Of a stretch of DNA of 16,132 bases, positions 1 to 6,440 are shown one piece after another. The notes below the pieces were generated by a model. The model was not told the origin of the DNA. It ran no database searches and saw only the letters and a program-made list of their open reading frames with translations. Source of the DNA: an uncultured Solobacterium sp. (GTDB lineage: Bacteria; Bacillota_I; Bacilli_A; Erysipelotrichales; Erysipelotrichaceae); assembly GCA_900554555.1 (NCBI GenBank), contig USIC01000002.1:1-16132 (forward strand), given 5' to 3'. A program made the position numbers and the translations under genes. Numbering within the stretch: the stretch's first letter is position 1; the number at the start of each line of letters is the position of its first letter.

Positions 1-36
1 ATCTATATCTTTCTGACGTAATTTCTTTTTATTCAT
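1..36 (-). CDS. Sugar ABC transporter permease 2 (MalG-type), N-terminal 12 codons only
   Basis: An ATG at 34-36 opens a frame that runs off the left edge of the window (MNKKKLRQKDID). It overlaps the stop region of the upstream permease in the string ATGAATAA, and a strong AAAGGAGG ribosome-binding site lies about 10 nt upstream of it, inside the end of that permease. The basic, Lys/Arg-rich N-terminus is typical of the cytoplasmic start of an inner-membrane permease. In carbohydrate ABC operons a MalF-type permease is normally followed by a MalG-type partner, so this is the expected second half of the channel. The identity rests on position and the first residues only. Confidence 0.6.
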   Translation of the reverse strand, partial: MNKKKLRQKDID

Positions 37-934
37 TATTTGACATACCTCCTTTCTTACCATATACAAATACAGCGATACTTAATGTACTTGTGATAAT
101 TGCCTGTAAAGCACCGATTGCGGCAGCGTAACCAAATTGGAAGTCACCGAAGGCCTTTACGTAGGAATAGTAGTTGATAACCATCGTTGCGTTATTTGGT
201 CCACCCTTGGTCAATACGAATACAACATCGAATACACCAATTGCGGAAATAACAGAATTTAAAGTACATAACCAGATATATGGTTTCAATAATGGGATTT
301 TGACTTTTACAATTGTTTCTAGATTTGTAGCGCCATCAATCTTGGCAGCCTCGATCAGTTCTTGAGGAATACCTTGTAGACCTGCTAGATACATCATCAT
401 GTAGTATCCTAACCCTTGCCATAATGTAATAAACATCAAGCACGGCATTGCCGCATACTTATCACTTAAAAAGCCAAATGGTTGTGTAATCCAGCCGAGG
501 TCCATTAGTAAGGTGTTGATAATTCCATGTGAGTCGAAGATAAATCCCCAGATGATAGATACAGCTACCATGGAAGTGACGACTGGAATGTAGAAGAGTG
601 TACGGAATAAACTAATTCCTGGTATTTTTCGATTTACAAATAATGCGATTAGAATCGATAGAATCTGGATGATTGGTACAATGACAACAAATACAATTGA
701 ATTCTTTACCGCAATCAAAAACTCTCTATCTTGAAAGGCACTGATAAAGTTTTGGAAACCCACAAACTTTGTTTCTCCTAAAACGGAGTAGTTATAGAAC
801 ATTAATATCAAACTTCCAATGATAGGTATGATCGTAAAGACTGTAATGATAATCAAAGCTGGTGTCATGAAGGCATACGCCGTTCTTGTTTCTCTTCTTT
901 TTCTTCGAGATACCATTTTATTTGTGAGACTCAT
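29..934 (-). CDS. Sugar ABC transporter permease 1 (MalF/UgpA-type)
   Basis: This 301-residue integral membrane protein should form half of the channel of a carbohydrate (CUT1-type) ABC importer. It has a basic cytoplasmic N-terminus (residues 8-18) and about six hydrophobic segments, near residues 20-47, 78-100, 110-132, 160-185, 222-245 and 268-292. The EAA loop that docks on the ATPase is present at about 191-219 (EAAKIDGATNLETIVKVKIP). The start is set by AAGGAGG 7-8 nt upstream. It lies downstream of the solute-binding protein, separated from it by a strong hairpin, and overlaps the next permease. No ATPase gene is visible; many Bacillota CUT1 importers share an MsmX-type ATPase encoded elsewhere. 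The substrate is inferred from the hexosaminidase in the same operon, not from the permease itself. Confidence 0.93.
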   Translation of the reverse strand: MSLTNKMVSRRKRRETRTAYAFMTPALIIITVFTIIPIIGSLILMFYNYSVLGETKFVGFQNFISAFQDREFLIAVKNSIVFVVIVPIIQILSILIALFVNRKIPGISLFRTLFYIPVVTSMVAVSIIWGFIFDSHGIINTLLMDLGWITQPFGFLSDKYAAMPCLMFITLWQGLGYYMMMYLAGLQGIPQELIEAAKIDGATNLETIVKVKIPLLKPYIWLCTLNSVISAIGVFDVVFVLTKGGPNNATMVINYYSYVKAFGDFQFGYAAAIGALQAIITSTLSIAVFVYGKKGGMSNNE

Positions 935-957
935 GCATATCCTCCTTGTGTATAAAT

Positions 958-993
958 ATGTTTCCCCGAGCTAGATTGTGCTCGGGGAAACAT
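958..993 (-). other. Intercistronic hairpin between binding protein and permease
   Basis: A perfect 14-bp inverted repeat (958-971 pairing with 980-993, core TTTCCCCGAGC / GCTCGGGGAAA) with an 8-nt loop sits in the 65-bp gap between the solute-binding protein stop and the permease ribosome-binding site. On the transcribed strand it is followed by ATTTATACAC rather than a clean U-tract, so it is more likely an RNA-stabilising or partial-termination element than a full terminator. Such hairpins after a binding-protein gene commonly raise its mRNA level over the permeases, as known for malE-malF. That role is inferred here. Confidence 0.8.
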
Positions 994-999
994 CAATCG

Positions 1000-2256
1000 T
1001 TACTTCGCTTCGCTGAGAATCTTGTTTACATCTTCTTCTGCTTGTTTGAGTGATGCACGGATATCTTCACCGTTGATAATGCTTGCTTCGTAAGCCTTAT
1101 TAATGGCTGTAGCGATAGCATCTTGGCTAGCGATACCTAATGAGAAGTCCTGAGAAGTTAAGCTTGCCTTTGCGGACATTGCGCTTGCTTCACCTTCTAA
1201 AGTAGATGTATTAGATGTGAAGAATGGATCTTCAGAAGCCTTTGTTGTAGATGGGAAAATAGATACAAGTTTGCAGAAAGCTAGCTGATTATCATCATTT
1301 GTAACATAGTTAGCAAACTTGATAGCTGCTTCATGATTCTTGCTTGCTGTAGGAACAACTAAGTTCATTAATGGGTTTCTGCTTAAACCGTTAGAACCTG
1401 TTAATGGTGTAGATACATTGATGAGCTTGTATACATCTGGTGCTTCATCCTTGATTCTAGCTAAAGAAGAACCTGATGAACTTACGATTGCTAACTTACT
1501 GGATTCAAATAACTTCAAAGCTTCATCCCATGAACCCCAGTTTGTCTTAGGAAGAACACCCTTGTCTGTTAATGCTTTGTATTGTTCAAGTAATGCGACT
1601 GTCTTGTCTGTATTGAAAGCTGCCTTCTTACCATCCTTAGATAAGATGTCGATGTTTTCAGATACTAACATGTTGAATAATCCATCTGGTAAGAATAGGT
1701 ATGCGCCTGTCTTATTGTAGAAGTCTTCTGCTTCTTTCAATGCTTCTGCGTATGTGTGTGGTTCTGTAATACCAGCCTTTGCCATTAGTTCCTTATTGCT
1801 GAACATAATATCTGGTGAAGCATACCATGGGAATGCATATACAGAATCACCAATCTTAGCTGAATTCCATAAGCCTTCATTATAAATTGCTTTTTGTTCT
1901 GCTGTAGCTTCCTTATTTAAATCCACAAGTGCGCCCTTACCAGCTAATGTTAATGCGAATTGTGTATTGAGGTTTACTACATCTGGTGCTGTTCCACCTG
2001 CAACTGCAGCTACTAATTTAGATTGCATATCTGCGTAAGGAATATCTGTCCAGTTAACCTCTACATCTGGGTTTTCCTTCTCATAGTTTGCAATCATTGT
2101 TTTAAAATAATCTTCGAAATTTGCCTTTAGATCGATTGTCCAGAATTCGATCTTTGTCTTGTCTGTGCCTGCCTCTGATGCTTTCTTGCCACATCCTGCT
2201 AAGCTACCTACGGCTAGCATAGCCGCAAATACTGCACTTAATAATTTTTTCTTCAT
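1000..2256 (-). CDS. Carbohydrate ABC transporter solute-binding lipoprotein (family 1)
   Basis: This 418-residue extracellular substrate-binding protein captures sugar for the adjacent permeases. The N-terminus is a lipoprotein signal: Lys-rich start, hydrophobic core to about residue 18, then the lipobox L-A-G-C with Cys22 as the predicted lipidated residue. The mature part has features of the MalE-like family 1 proteins: the early IEFWTIDLKANFEDY strand, the AAVAGGTAPDVVNLN segment near residue 90, and YAFPWYASPDIMF near 140. Length is normal for the family. ACAGGAGG 6-7 nt before the ATG fixes the start. It follows the GH20 gene by 39 bp, so the likely cargo is a hexosamine-containing oligosaccharide. 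That specificity is inference from context. Confidence 0.94.
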   Translation of the reverse strand: MKKKLLSAVFAAMLAVGSLAGCGKKASEAGTDKTKIEFWTIDLKANFEDYFKTMIANYEKENPDVEVNWTDIPYADMQSKLVAAVAGGTAPDVVNLNTQFALTLAGKGALVDLNKEATAEQKAIYNEGLWNSAKIGDSVYAFPWYASPDIMFSNKELMAKAGITEPHTYAEALKEAEDFYNKTGAYLFLPDGLFNMLVSENIDILSKDGKKAAFNTDKTVALLEQYKALTDKGVLPKTNWGSWDEALKLFESSKLAIVSSSGSSLARIKDEAPDVYKLINVSTPLTGSNGLSRNPLMNLVVPTASKNHEAAIKFANYVTNDDNQLAFCKLVSIFPSTTKASEDPFFTSNTSTLEGEASAMSAKASLTSQDFSLGIASQDAIATAINKAYEASIINGEDIRASLKQAEEDVNKILSEAK

Positions 2257-2286
2257 GTCTTTCCTCCTGTGAATTATTTAAGTGGT

Positions 2287-2300
2287 TGTGAAGCCTCACA
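2287..2300 (-). other. Small hairpin at the GH20 stop codon
   Basis: A 5-bp perfect inverted repeat (TGTGA / TCACA, 4-nt loop) overlaps the stop codon of the GH20 gene and precedes the ribosome-binding site of the binding-protein gene. No U-tract follows. It could mark an mRNA processing or 5' stabilising structure for the downstream binding-protein mRNA, but a stem this short can occur by chance. Confidence 0.3.
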
Positions 2301-4116
2301 GTTTTGATGTTGAGACGATATGTGACCATAGATTATAATTCAGTCTTTCTATCGAACTATCATCAAAATAGTGAAAATCTAAATGCTCTTCGTCTAGTTC
2401 GTCTATTTTTGTAACCTCTCCTTTCTGATATGCCAGTAATTGCTCACGTACATCGATTACTCTCTGCTTTAATCCACCCAGACGTACAGCTTGTACCTCA
2501 AATCCTTGATTGTGATTTTCTAGATACCACTGCTTCTTGAATGCATTGTAGAAAGTTTCGATACGTTTGATTAACTCTGGAAGTATTTGATTAACAATCT
2601 TATTCAAAGCTTGTAAATCGTTTTGTTTGTATGCGTGATAGATTTCATTCCCTAAGTTTAGTTTTAGTTCCAATACTTCTATCAGTGCCTTTACCGTATC
2701 GAAGTAGTAATATAAATCACTTGTTGTATTCGATACATTAGAAATCTTTGGTAGAACAGATTGAATTTCATCAATCATTTCTGATTTTGCGATGGAGTCG
2801 AATGTACCCTGCAACAAATCGTTGTATAAGAAATACTTACTTGCATTGTTATGTGTAAAACCATCTTTCGTGCATGGATTTACTTCATCAATTGATAGGA
2901 ATGTATCAAGAGATACTCCTGTTAGTACTTCAAAGCACTTCTCACTCATGTGATTGCCATAAATTTCATTTGCATTTACAAATAGTGCTGGCAAGATTGC
3001 GAAGAGTGATGTTTCTGCACCATCATCACCCCATGCCGCAAAGGTAATTTCATCAATATGATTTTCAACACATGCTTGAATTGCAGCTTTACATGCATGA
3101 ATGCTATATCGATTATGAGGAATAAATCCAGTCCACTTCCAAGCTCCACCTACAAATGAGATGTTCTGTGATAGTTTTTTATGTTGCTTTAGATTATCCG
3201 CATAATGCTGTACATCAGTTGAGTAGTAATCCCAATAGGCTAAATTTACATCTTCTGGTGTTTTGATTTTCTGAATTTGTTCCTGGCTAAGATTGTAGTA
3301 ACTACCATTTGCCGCAAGACGGAAGAACATATCGCTCCACATCTGTAGTTCAAAATTGTATTTACTAGCAATCTCTCTTACCGTTTGTAAGTGTTGATTC
3401 ATGATTTCCAAACGGTTTTGATAACCATGTTCATTCAGGTATTTGCCTAGTCCTAACATGAACGCTTCATCCATTCCAATATTCACTTTTCGCGAATGGA
3501 ATGCCTTGTCTAATGTTCTAAATAGATTTTCTAGGTATGTATATGTACGAGTTGATCCAACAAGCAAGATATCATCGACATCAATCATCTTCTGATATTC
3601 CTCGTAGCGAACAATTTGATTTAGATGTGCTAATGTCTGCACGTATGGTCGTAACTCGATTCCGTACTGTTGTGCATATGCATCTAACTCTTGAATGTCT
3701 TCTACTGTATACGCTCCTCTTTGATAGCCAATATATGGTTCCCCATCAATCTTTAACGTATCTTCCATGTACAGACCTAGAAATGTGTATCCCATAAAGG
3801 ATAGATATCGAATAAATTTCTTCAAAGTTGATATTTTCGGTACCGCATTTCTAGAACAGTCCACCATGACGCCGAGATCTTTTACTACGCTTGTTTCCAT
3901 TTCACTTTGCTTTGTCGTTGTTAGTGAAAGTAATGCACGATTTCTTTGTGAGATAGTCGAATAAACAATGTCAATTTCATCATCCCTAAAGTGGACTTGA
4001 TAACCATTAACTGTATCCCGTTTAAAAATGATCTTTTTTTGATTGAAATATGGCTTTAACCAATGATTTTCCTCTAAGAGGAATTGTAGATTTGTTTTAT
4101 CTAGCATGTCTTCCAT
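2296..4116 (-). CDS. Cytoplasmic GH20-type beta-N-acetylhexosaminidase
   Basis: This 606-residue protein should remove terminal beta-linked GlcNAc or GalNAc from short glycans. The TIM-barrel part begins near residue 80 with LGVMVDCSRNAVPKISTLKK. The GH20 catalytic Asp-Glu pair is visible in VNIGMDEAF (Asp216, Glu217), where Glu is the general acid and Asp orients the substrate N-acetyl group. A Trp-containing segment (MWSDMFF) follows at about 259-265. The layout resembles intracellular GH20 enzymes such as pneumococcal GH20C; that likeness is from memory of the family. There is no signal peptide, so it should act after import by the ABC transporter downstream. The C-terminal part from about 450 is helical and unassigned. 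It is first in its operon. No Shine-Dalgarno precedes ATG 4116, and a second in-frame ATG at 4107 is possible. Confidence 0.88.
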   Translation of the reverse strand: MEDMLDKTNLQFLLEENHWLKPYFNQKKIIFKRDTVNGYQVHFRDDEIDIVYSTISQRNRALLSLTTTKQSEMETSVVKDLGVMVDCSRNAVPKISTLKKFIRYLSFMGYTFLGLYMEDTLKIDGEPYIGYQRGAYTVEDIQELDAYAQQYGIELRPYVQTLAHLNQIVRYEEYQKMIDVDDILLVGSTRTYTYLENLFRTLDKAFHSRKVNIGMDEAFMLGLGKYLNEHGYQNRLEIMNQHLQTVREIASKYNFELQMWSDMFFRLAANGSYYNLSQEQIQKIKTPEDVNLAYWDYYSTDVQHYADNLKQHKKLSQNISFVGGAWKWTGFIPHNRYSIHACKAAIQACVENHIDEITFAAWGDDGAETSLFAILPALFVNANEIYGNHMSEKCFEVLTGVSLDTFLSIDEVNPCTKDGFTHNNASKYFLYNDLLQGTFDSIAKSEMIDEIQSVLPKISNVSNTTSDLYYYFDTVKALIEVLELKLNLGNEIYHAYKQNDLQALNKIVNQILPELIKRIETFYNAFKKQWYLENHNQGFEVQAVRLGGLKQRVIDVREQLLAYQKGEVTKIDELDEEHLDFHYFDDSSIERLNYNLWSHIVSTSKL

Positions 4117-4128
4117 ATTTTTATTATA
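4117..4128 (-). promoter_or_regulatory. Leaderless promoter (-10) of the GH20-ABC operon
   Basis: A consensus TATAAT (read leftward, 4128-4123) ends exactly 6 nt before the GH20 ATG, which puts the expected +1 on the A of the start codon. No Shine-Dalgarno sequence is present. There is no good -35 hexamer; the -35 position falls inside the palindrome at 4141-4154, which suggests control by a protein bound there. Confidence 0.6.
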
Positions 4129-4140
4129 ATTGTGATGTGT

Positions 4141-4154
4141 TGAAAGCGCTTTCT
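4141..4154. promoter_or_regulatory. Palindromic operator 1 / cre-like site
   Basis: TGAAAGCGCTTTCT contains the perfect 12-bp palindrome GAAAGCGCTTTC and fits the relaxed CcpA cre consensus TGWAARCGYTWNCW at every position. It covers the -35 region of the GH20 promoter, centred about 31 bp upstream of the predicted start. Binding there by CcpA or by the neighbouring RpiR regulator would be expected to control the GH20-ABC operon. Which protein binds cannot be decided from sequence alone. Confidence 0.7.
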
Positions 4155-4170
4155 TTTGTTCTGAGTTTTA

Positions 4171-4184
4171 TGAAAGTACTTTCT
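4171..4184. promoter_or_regulatory. Palindromic operator 2
   Basis: TGAAAGTACTTTCT is identical to operator 1 except that the central CG is TA. Its centre lies 30 bp away, close to three helical turns, so proteins on the two sites would sit on nearly the same DNA face. Loss of the central CG makes it a poor cre, which favours the adjacent RpiR regulator as the protein that recognises the shared GAAAG-NN-CTTTC. It is flanked by an 8-bp inverted repeat (TTTTATGA at 4166-4173, TCATAAAA at 4195-4202). Confidence 0.65.
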
Positions 4185-4187
4185 AAA

Positions 4188-4224
4188 TAGACTCTCATAA
4201 AAATTTTTCGTGTAATATAGTGTT
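4188..4224 (+). promoter_or_regulatory. Leaderless promoter of the esterase-rpiR operon
   Basis: A TAATAT hexamer at 4213-4218 ends exactly 6 nt before the ATG at 4225, mirroring the divergent GH20 promoter. TAGACT at 4188-4193 is a weak -35 candidate with a long 19-bp spacer. There is no Shine-Dalgarno sequence before the ATG, unlike most genes in this window. Confidence 0.5.
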
Positions 4225-5184
4225 ATGAATTTATTGTCTAAACTTACATTTTTACCACCATGTAATCAGGTAAATCATCATTATCAATTTAAGTGGTCTG
4301 CCTCTGGTTTTCAGTTTGCGTTTTCCGGCAAAACGATTGAGCTTCAAATTACGAGTCATCATACGTTATACGGGCCTGTTATATTATCAGTATTTGTGGA
4401 TGATGAAGTTTATCATAAGATTGACTTAATCGAAGGTAGCCATACATATACAATTCCATTTTCAAAGAAAGGAACCATGCATGTGAAAATCATCCAGATT
4501 ACTGAACTACAGTATGGATTCTTTCAATTAGAAGATATACGAGTGGATGGAGAAATCTCTAAGTGGGATAAACCTCATGGATCGATTCTCTGGATTGGTG
4601 ATTCTTTATCTGCAGGTTACGGCCTAGAATCTGATACTACACCACTGGTATTCAATACACACTTTGAAGATTGTACGCATGCATATCCTTATCTAGTTTC
4701 ACATGCATTAAATACGACTCCAATTATTATTGCATATAGCGGTAACGGTATTCTTTCTCGTTGGATTCCCGAAACAGAAGAAAAGGTTAATGATGAAGAT
4801 ATTCTACCAAGTATCTTCCCTTATGATTTGGATGAAAATCCATCTTGGGTCATCATCAACCTCGGAACCAACGACGCATCATATACAAGAGGTATCCATG
4901 AGCGTGAACAATGTTTCCAAAAGTTATATATCGACTTTATTCAAACGTTAAAAGCAAAGTTTCCTAACGCAAAGTTCCTACTGTGTTATGGTCTTATGGA
5001 AGAAACACTACTTTCTTCCGTTCAAAAAGTTGCCGAAAAAACTTCTAGTTTGTTTTTAAGATTTGAAACTGCAACTGAAAAAGATGGCTTCTGTTTTGCA
5101 AGCCATCCAAATAAAGCATCTCAGTTAAACGCAGCAAATACTCTCATCCATTTCATTCGTACACATAACGAGGAAACCCTATGA
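4225..5184 (+). CDS. CE2-like SGNH/GDSL carbohydrate esterase
   Basis: This 319-residue two-domain protein probably removes O-acetyl (or similar ester) groups from sugars. Residues about 25-115 look like the beta-sandwich that precedes the catalytic domain in carbohydrate esterase family 2. An SGNH hydrolase domain follows: block I IGDSLSAGYG with Ser127, the oxyanion Gly in YSGNG (about 173), block III LGTNDASY with Asn216, and the catalytic His294 in SHPN. The acidic residue usually three positions before that His is Phe291, so the triad may be a Ser-His dyad, as reported for some CE2 enzymes. No signal peptide is evident, so it is likely cytoplasmic. It overlaps the regulator gene by ATGA and is divergent from GH20. 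The substrate is unknown; O-acetylated hexosaminides are a context-based guess. Confidence 0.85.
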   Translation: MNLLSKLTFLPPCNQVNHHYQFKWSASGFQFAFSGKTIELQITSHHTLYGPVILSVFVDDEVYHKIDLIEGSHTYTIPFSKKGTMHVKIIQITELQYGFFQLEDIRVDGEISKWDKPHGSILWIGDSLSAGYGLESDTTPLVFNTHFEDCTHAYPYLVSHALNTTPIIIAYSGNGILSRWIPETEEKVNDEDILPSIFPYDLDENPSWVIINLGTNDASYTRGIHEREQCFQKLYIDFIQTLKAKFPNAKFLLCYGLMEETLLSSVQKVAEKTSSLFLRFETATEKDGFCFASHPNKASQLNAANTLIHFIRTHNEETL

Positions 5185-5960
5185 TTCGAAACATCCGATT
5201 AAATACAAAAACAAAACAAATCATTCAAAGTGTTTATCCTACAATGTCCTCTTTACAGCAGAGTATTGCGGATTATTTCCTGGAAAATACTGAGCTTTTA
5301 GATTTCTCATCAAAGCGTATTAGTAAGATACTTTACGTTTCTGAACCTACTCTATCCAGATTTGCGCAAAAGTGTAATTTTAAAGGCTATCGTGAATTCA
5401 TTTATGAATATAGCAATGACCTTCAAAACTGTGAATTCGATTCTTCAGATGAAAGCCAGCATATCAAAGAGGATATTCAGAGCCAGTACTTTGACTCTCT
5501 TAAAAACAAATGTGTTGAGATTGCCGAACAAGATTTTGACCACTTACAGGAGATTTTTGATCAAGCCGGAAAGATATACGTCTATGGAGAAGGATTTGCG
5601 TCAACGATTGCCAATACATTTCAATATCGTTTAATCAATCTTGGCTATGATATTTCTATCATCCCAAATGTAGATTTTCTGCAATTGCGCTCGCAACTCA
5701 TTCAACATAATGACTTGTTTATTTATATCTCTATGCAGGATGAACCAACAATCGATTCCGTATCCTTCACACATCTACTCACGCATGAACCCTACGCCAT
5801 TTATATCGGACAGGCAAATACTAAACTAGATAAGAAACCTACATTCACGGAGTTTTATCAAATTCCAAACACAAAAGATACTGTATGTAGTCCACTCATT
5901 CCATTTATTGTTTTTATTGATTTACTGACAAATTATATTCAATTTAAATCTCAAAAATAA
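5181..5960 (+). CDS. RpiR/MurR-family transcriptional regulator with degenerate SIS domain
   Basis: This 259-residue protein has an N-terminal helix-turn-helix of the RpiR type (about 25-75; SSKRISKILYVSEPTLSRFA is the DNA-reading part) and a C-terminal SIS-like domain (about 115-250). RpiR proteins sense phosphosugars through the SIS domain. Here the usual sugar-phosphate loop ISxSGxT is replaced by ISMQDEPTI (183-191) and the first loop reads GEGFAS, so the ligand may differ from the usual ones. The start is supported by GAGGA at 5170-5174 and by the ATGA overlap with the esterase, which implies translational coupling. It probably binds the two palindromes at 4141-4184 and controls both divergent operons; this is inference. 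Confidence 0.88.
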   Translation: MIRNIRLNTKTKQIIQSVYPTMSSLQQSIADYFLENTELLDFSSKRISKILYVSEPTLSRFAQKCNFKGYREFIYEYSNDLQNCEFDSSDESQHIKEDIQSQYFDSLKNKCVEIAEQDFDHLQEIFDQAGKIYVYGEGFASTIANTFQYRLINLGYDISIIPNVDFLQLRSQLIQHNDLFIYISMQDEPTIDSVSFTHLLTHEPYAIYIGQANTKLDKKPTFTEFYQIPNTKDTVCSPLIPFIVFIDLLTNYIQFKSQK

Positions 5961-5987
5961 AAATCGGCACTATACCGATTTTTATTT
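5955..5987. terminator. Bidirectional rho-independent terminator
   Basis: A perfect 13-bp stem (5955-5967 with 5975-5987, core ATCGG/CCGAT, 7-nt loop) is flanked by A-runs on the left and T-runs on the right. It therefore ends the rpiR operon rightward and the EIIA operon leftward. The left arm overlaps the rpiR stop codon. Confidence 0.9.
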
Positions 5988-5988
5988 A

Positions 5989-6429
5989 TTAAATACCGTC
6001 TTCCGCTTCAACTTCTTTGTGTTGAACAAGTTCAAAACGCATGACTTGTGTCTTACCTGTCTCAATTGTCTGAGCAGCTAAGGAATCAATATCATTTGCG
6101 AAGCTTCTTGTTAGGTTAGCTTCCACAATCATTCCTAAGTTTGAACCAGATAATACAACAATCTTGTATTGTTCCTGAAGCTTCATTGCAAGTTCAACAG
6201 AAACTTTAAATGGTGAACCACCAACTAAGTCTGTAAATACGAGGATTCCATCTGTGCAATCCTTCAAGGAAGCGAAAGCTGCTTCCAATTTCTTTTCGAG
6301 ATCATCCGTAGAATCTTCTTGGACGAAGTCTACCGCATGATAATGTTCTGGTTTACCACCAATGAGTTCTACTGAACTTGTTAGGCCACTAGCAAAATGT
6401 CCGTGTCCTGTAACAACAATACCAATCAT
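5989..6429 (-). CDS. PTS mannose-family EIIA component (orphan)
   Basis: This 146-residue phosphocarrier belongs to the ManX/AgaF EIIA-Man fold. The phosphorylation site is His9 in VTGHGHFASG, aligned by eye with His10 of E. coli IIA-Man. The conserved FTDLVGGSPF loop is at about 65-74 and LSGSNLGMIVEAN follows near 95-107. It should pass phosphate from HPr to an EIIB partner for sugar uptake. No EIIB, EIIC or EIID gene is adjacent; the gene ends at a bidirectional terminator, so its partners must lie elsewhere. Its ribosome-binding site TAAGGAGG overlaps the stop codon of the upstream AgaS-like gene, which suggests translational coupling. Pairing with AgaS and NagA points to an amino-sugar PTS (GalNAc, galactosamine or GlcNAc), as in agaF loci. 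Confidence 0.9.
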   Translation of the reverse strand: MIGIVVTGHGHFASGLTSSVELIGGKPEHYHAVDFVQEDSTDDLEKKLEAAFASLKDCTDGILVFTDLVGGSPFKVSVELAMKLQEQYKIVVLSGSNLGMIVEANLTRSFANDIDSLAAQTIETGKTQVMRFELVQHKEVEAEDGI

Positions 6430-6440
6430 AACATTCCTCC

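Noticed and set aside
4171..4184. Second palindrome as a true CcpA cre site
   Set aside because: The central CG, which is critical in cre sites, is replaced by TA.
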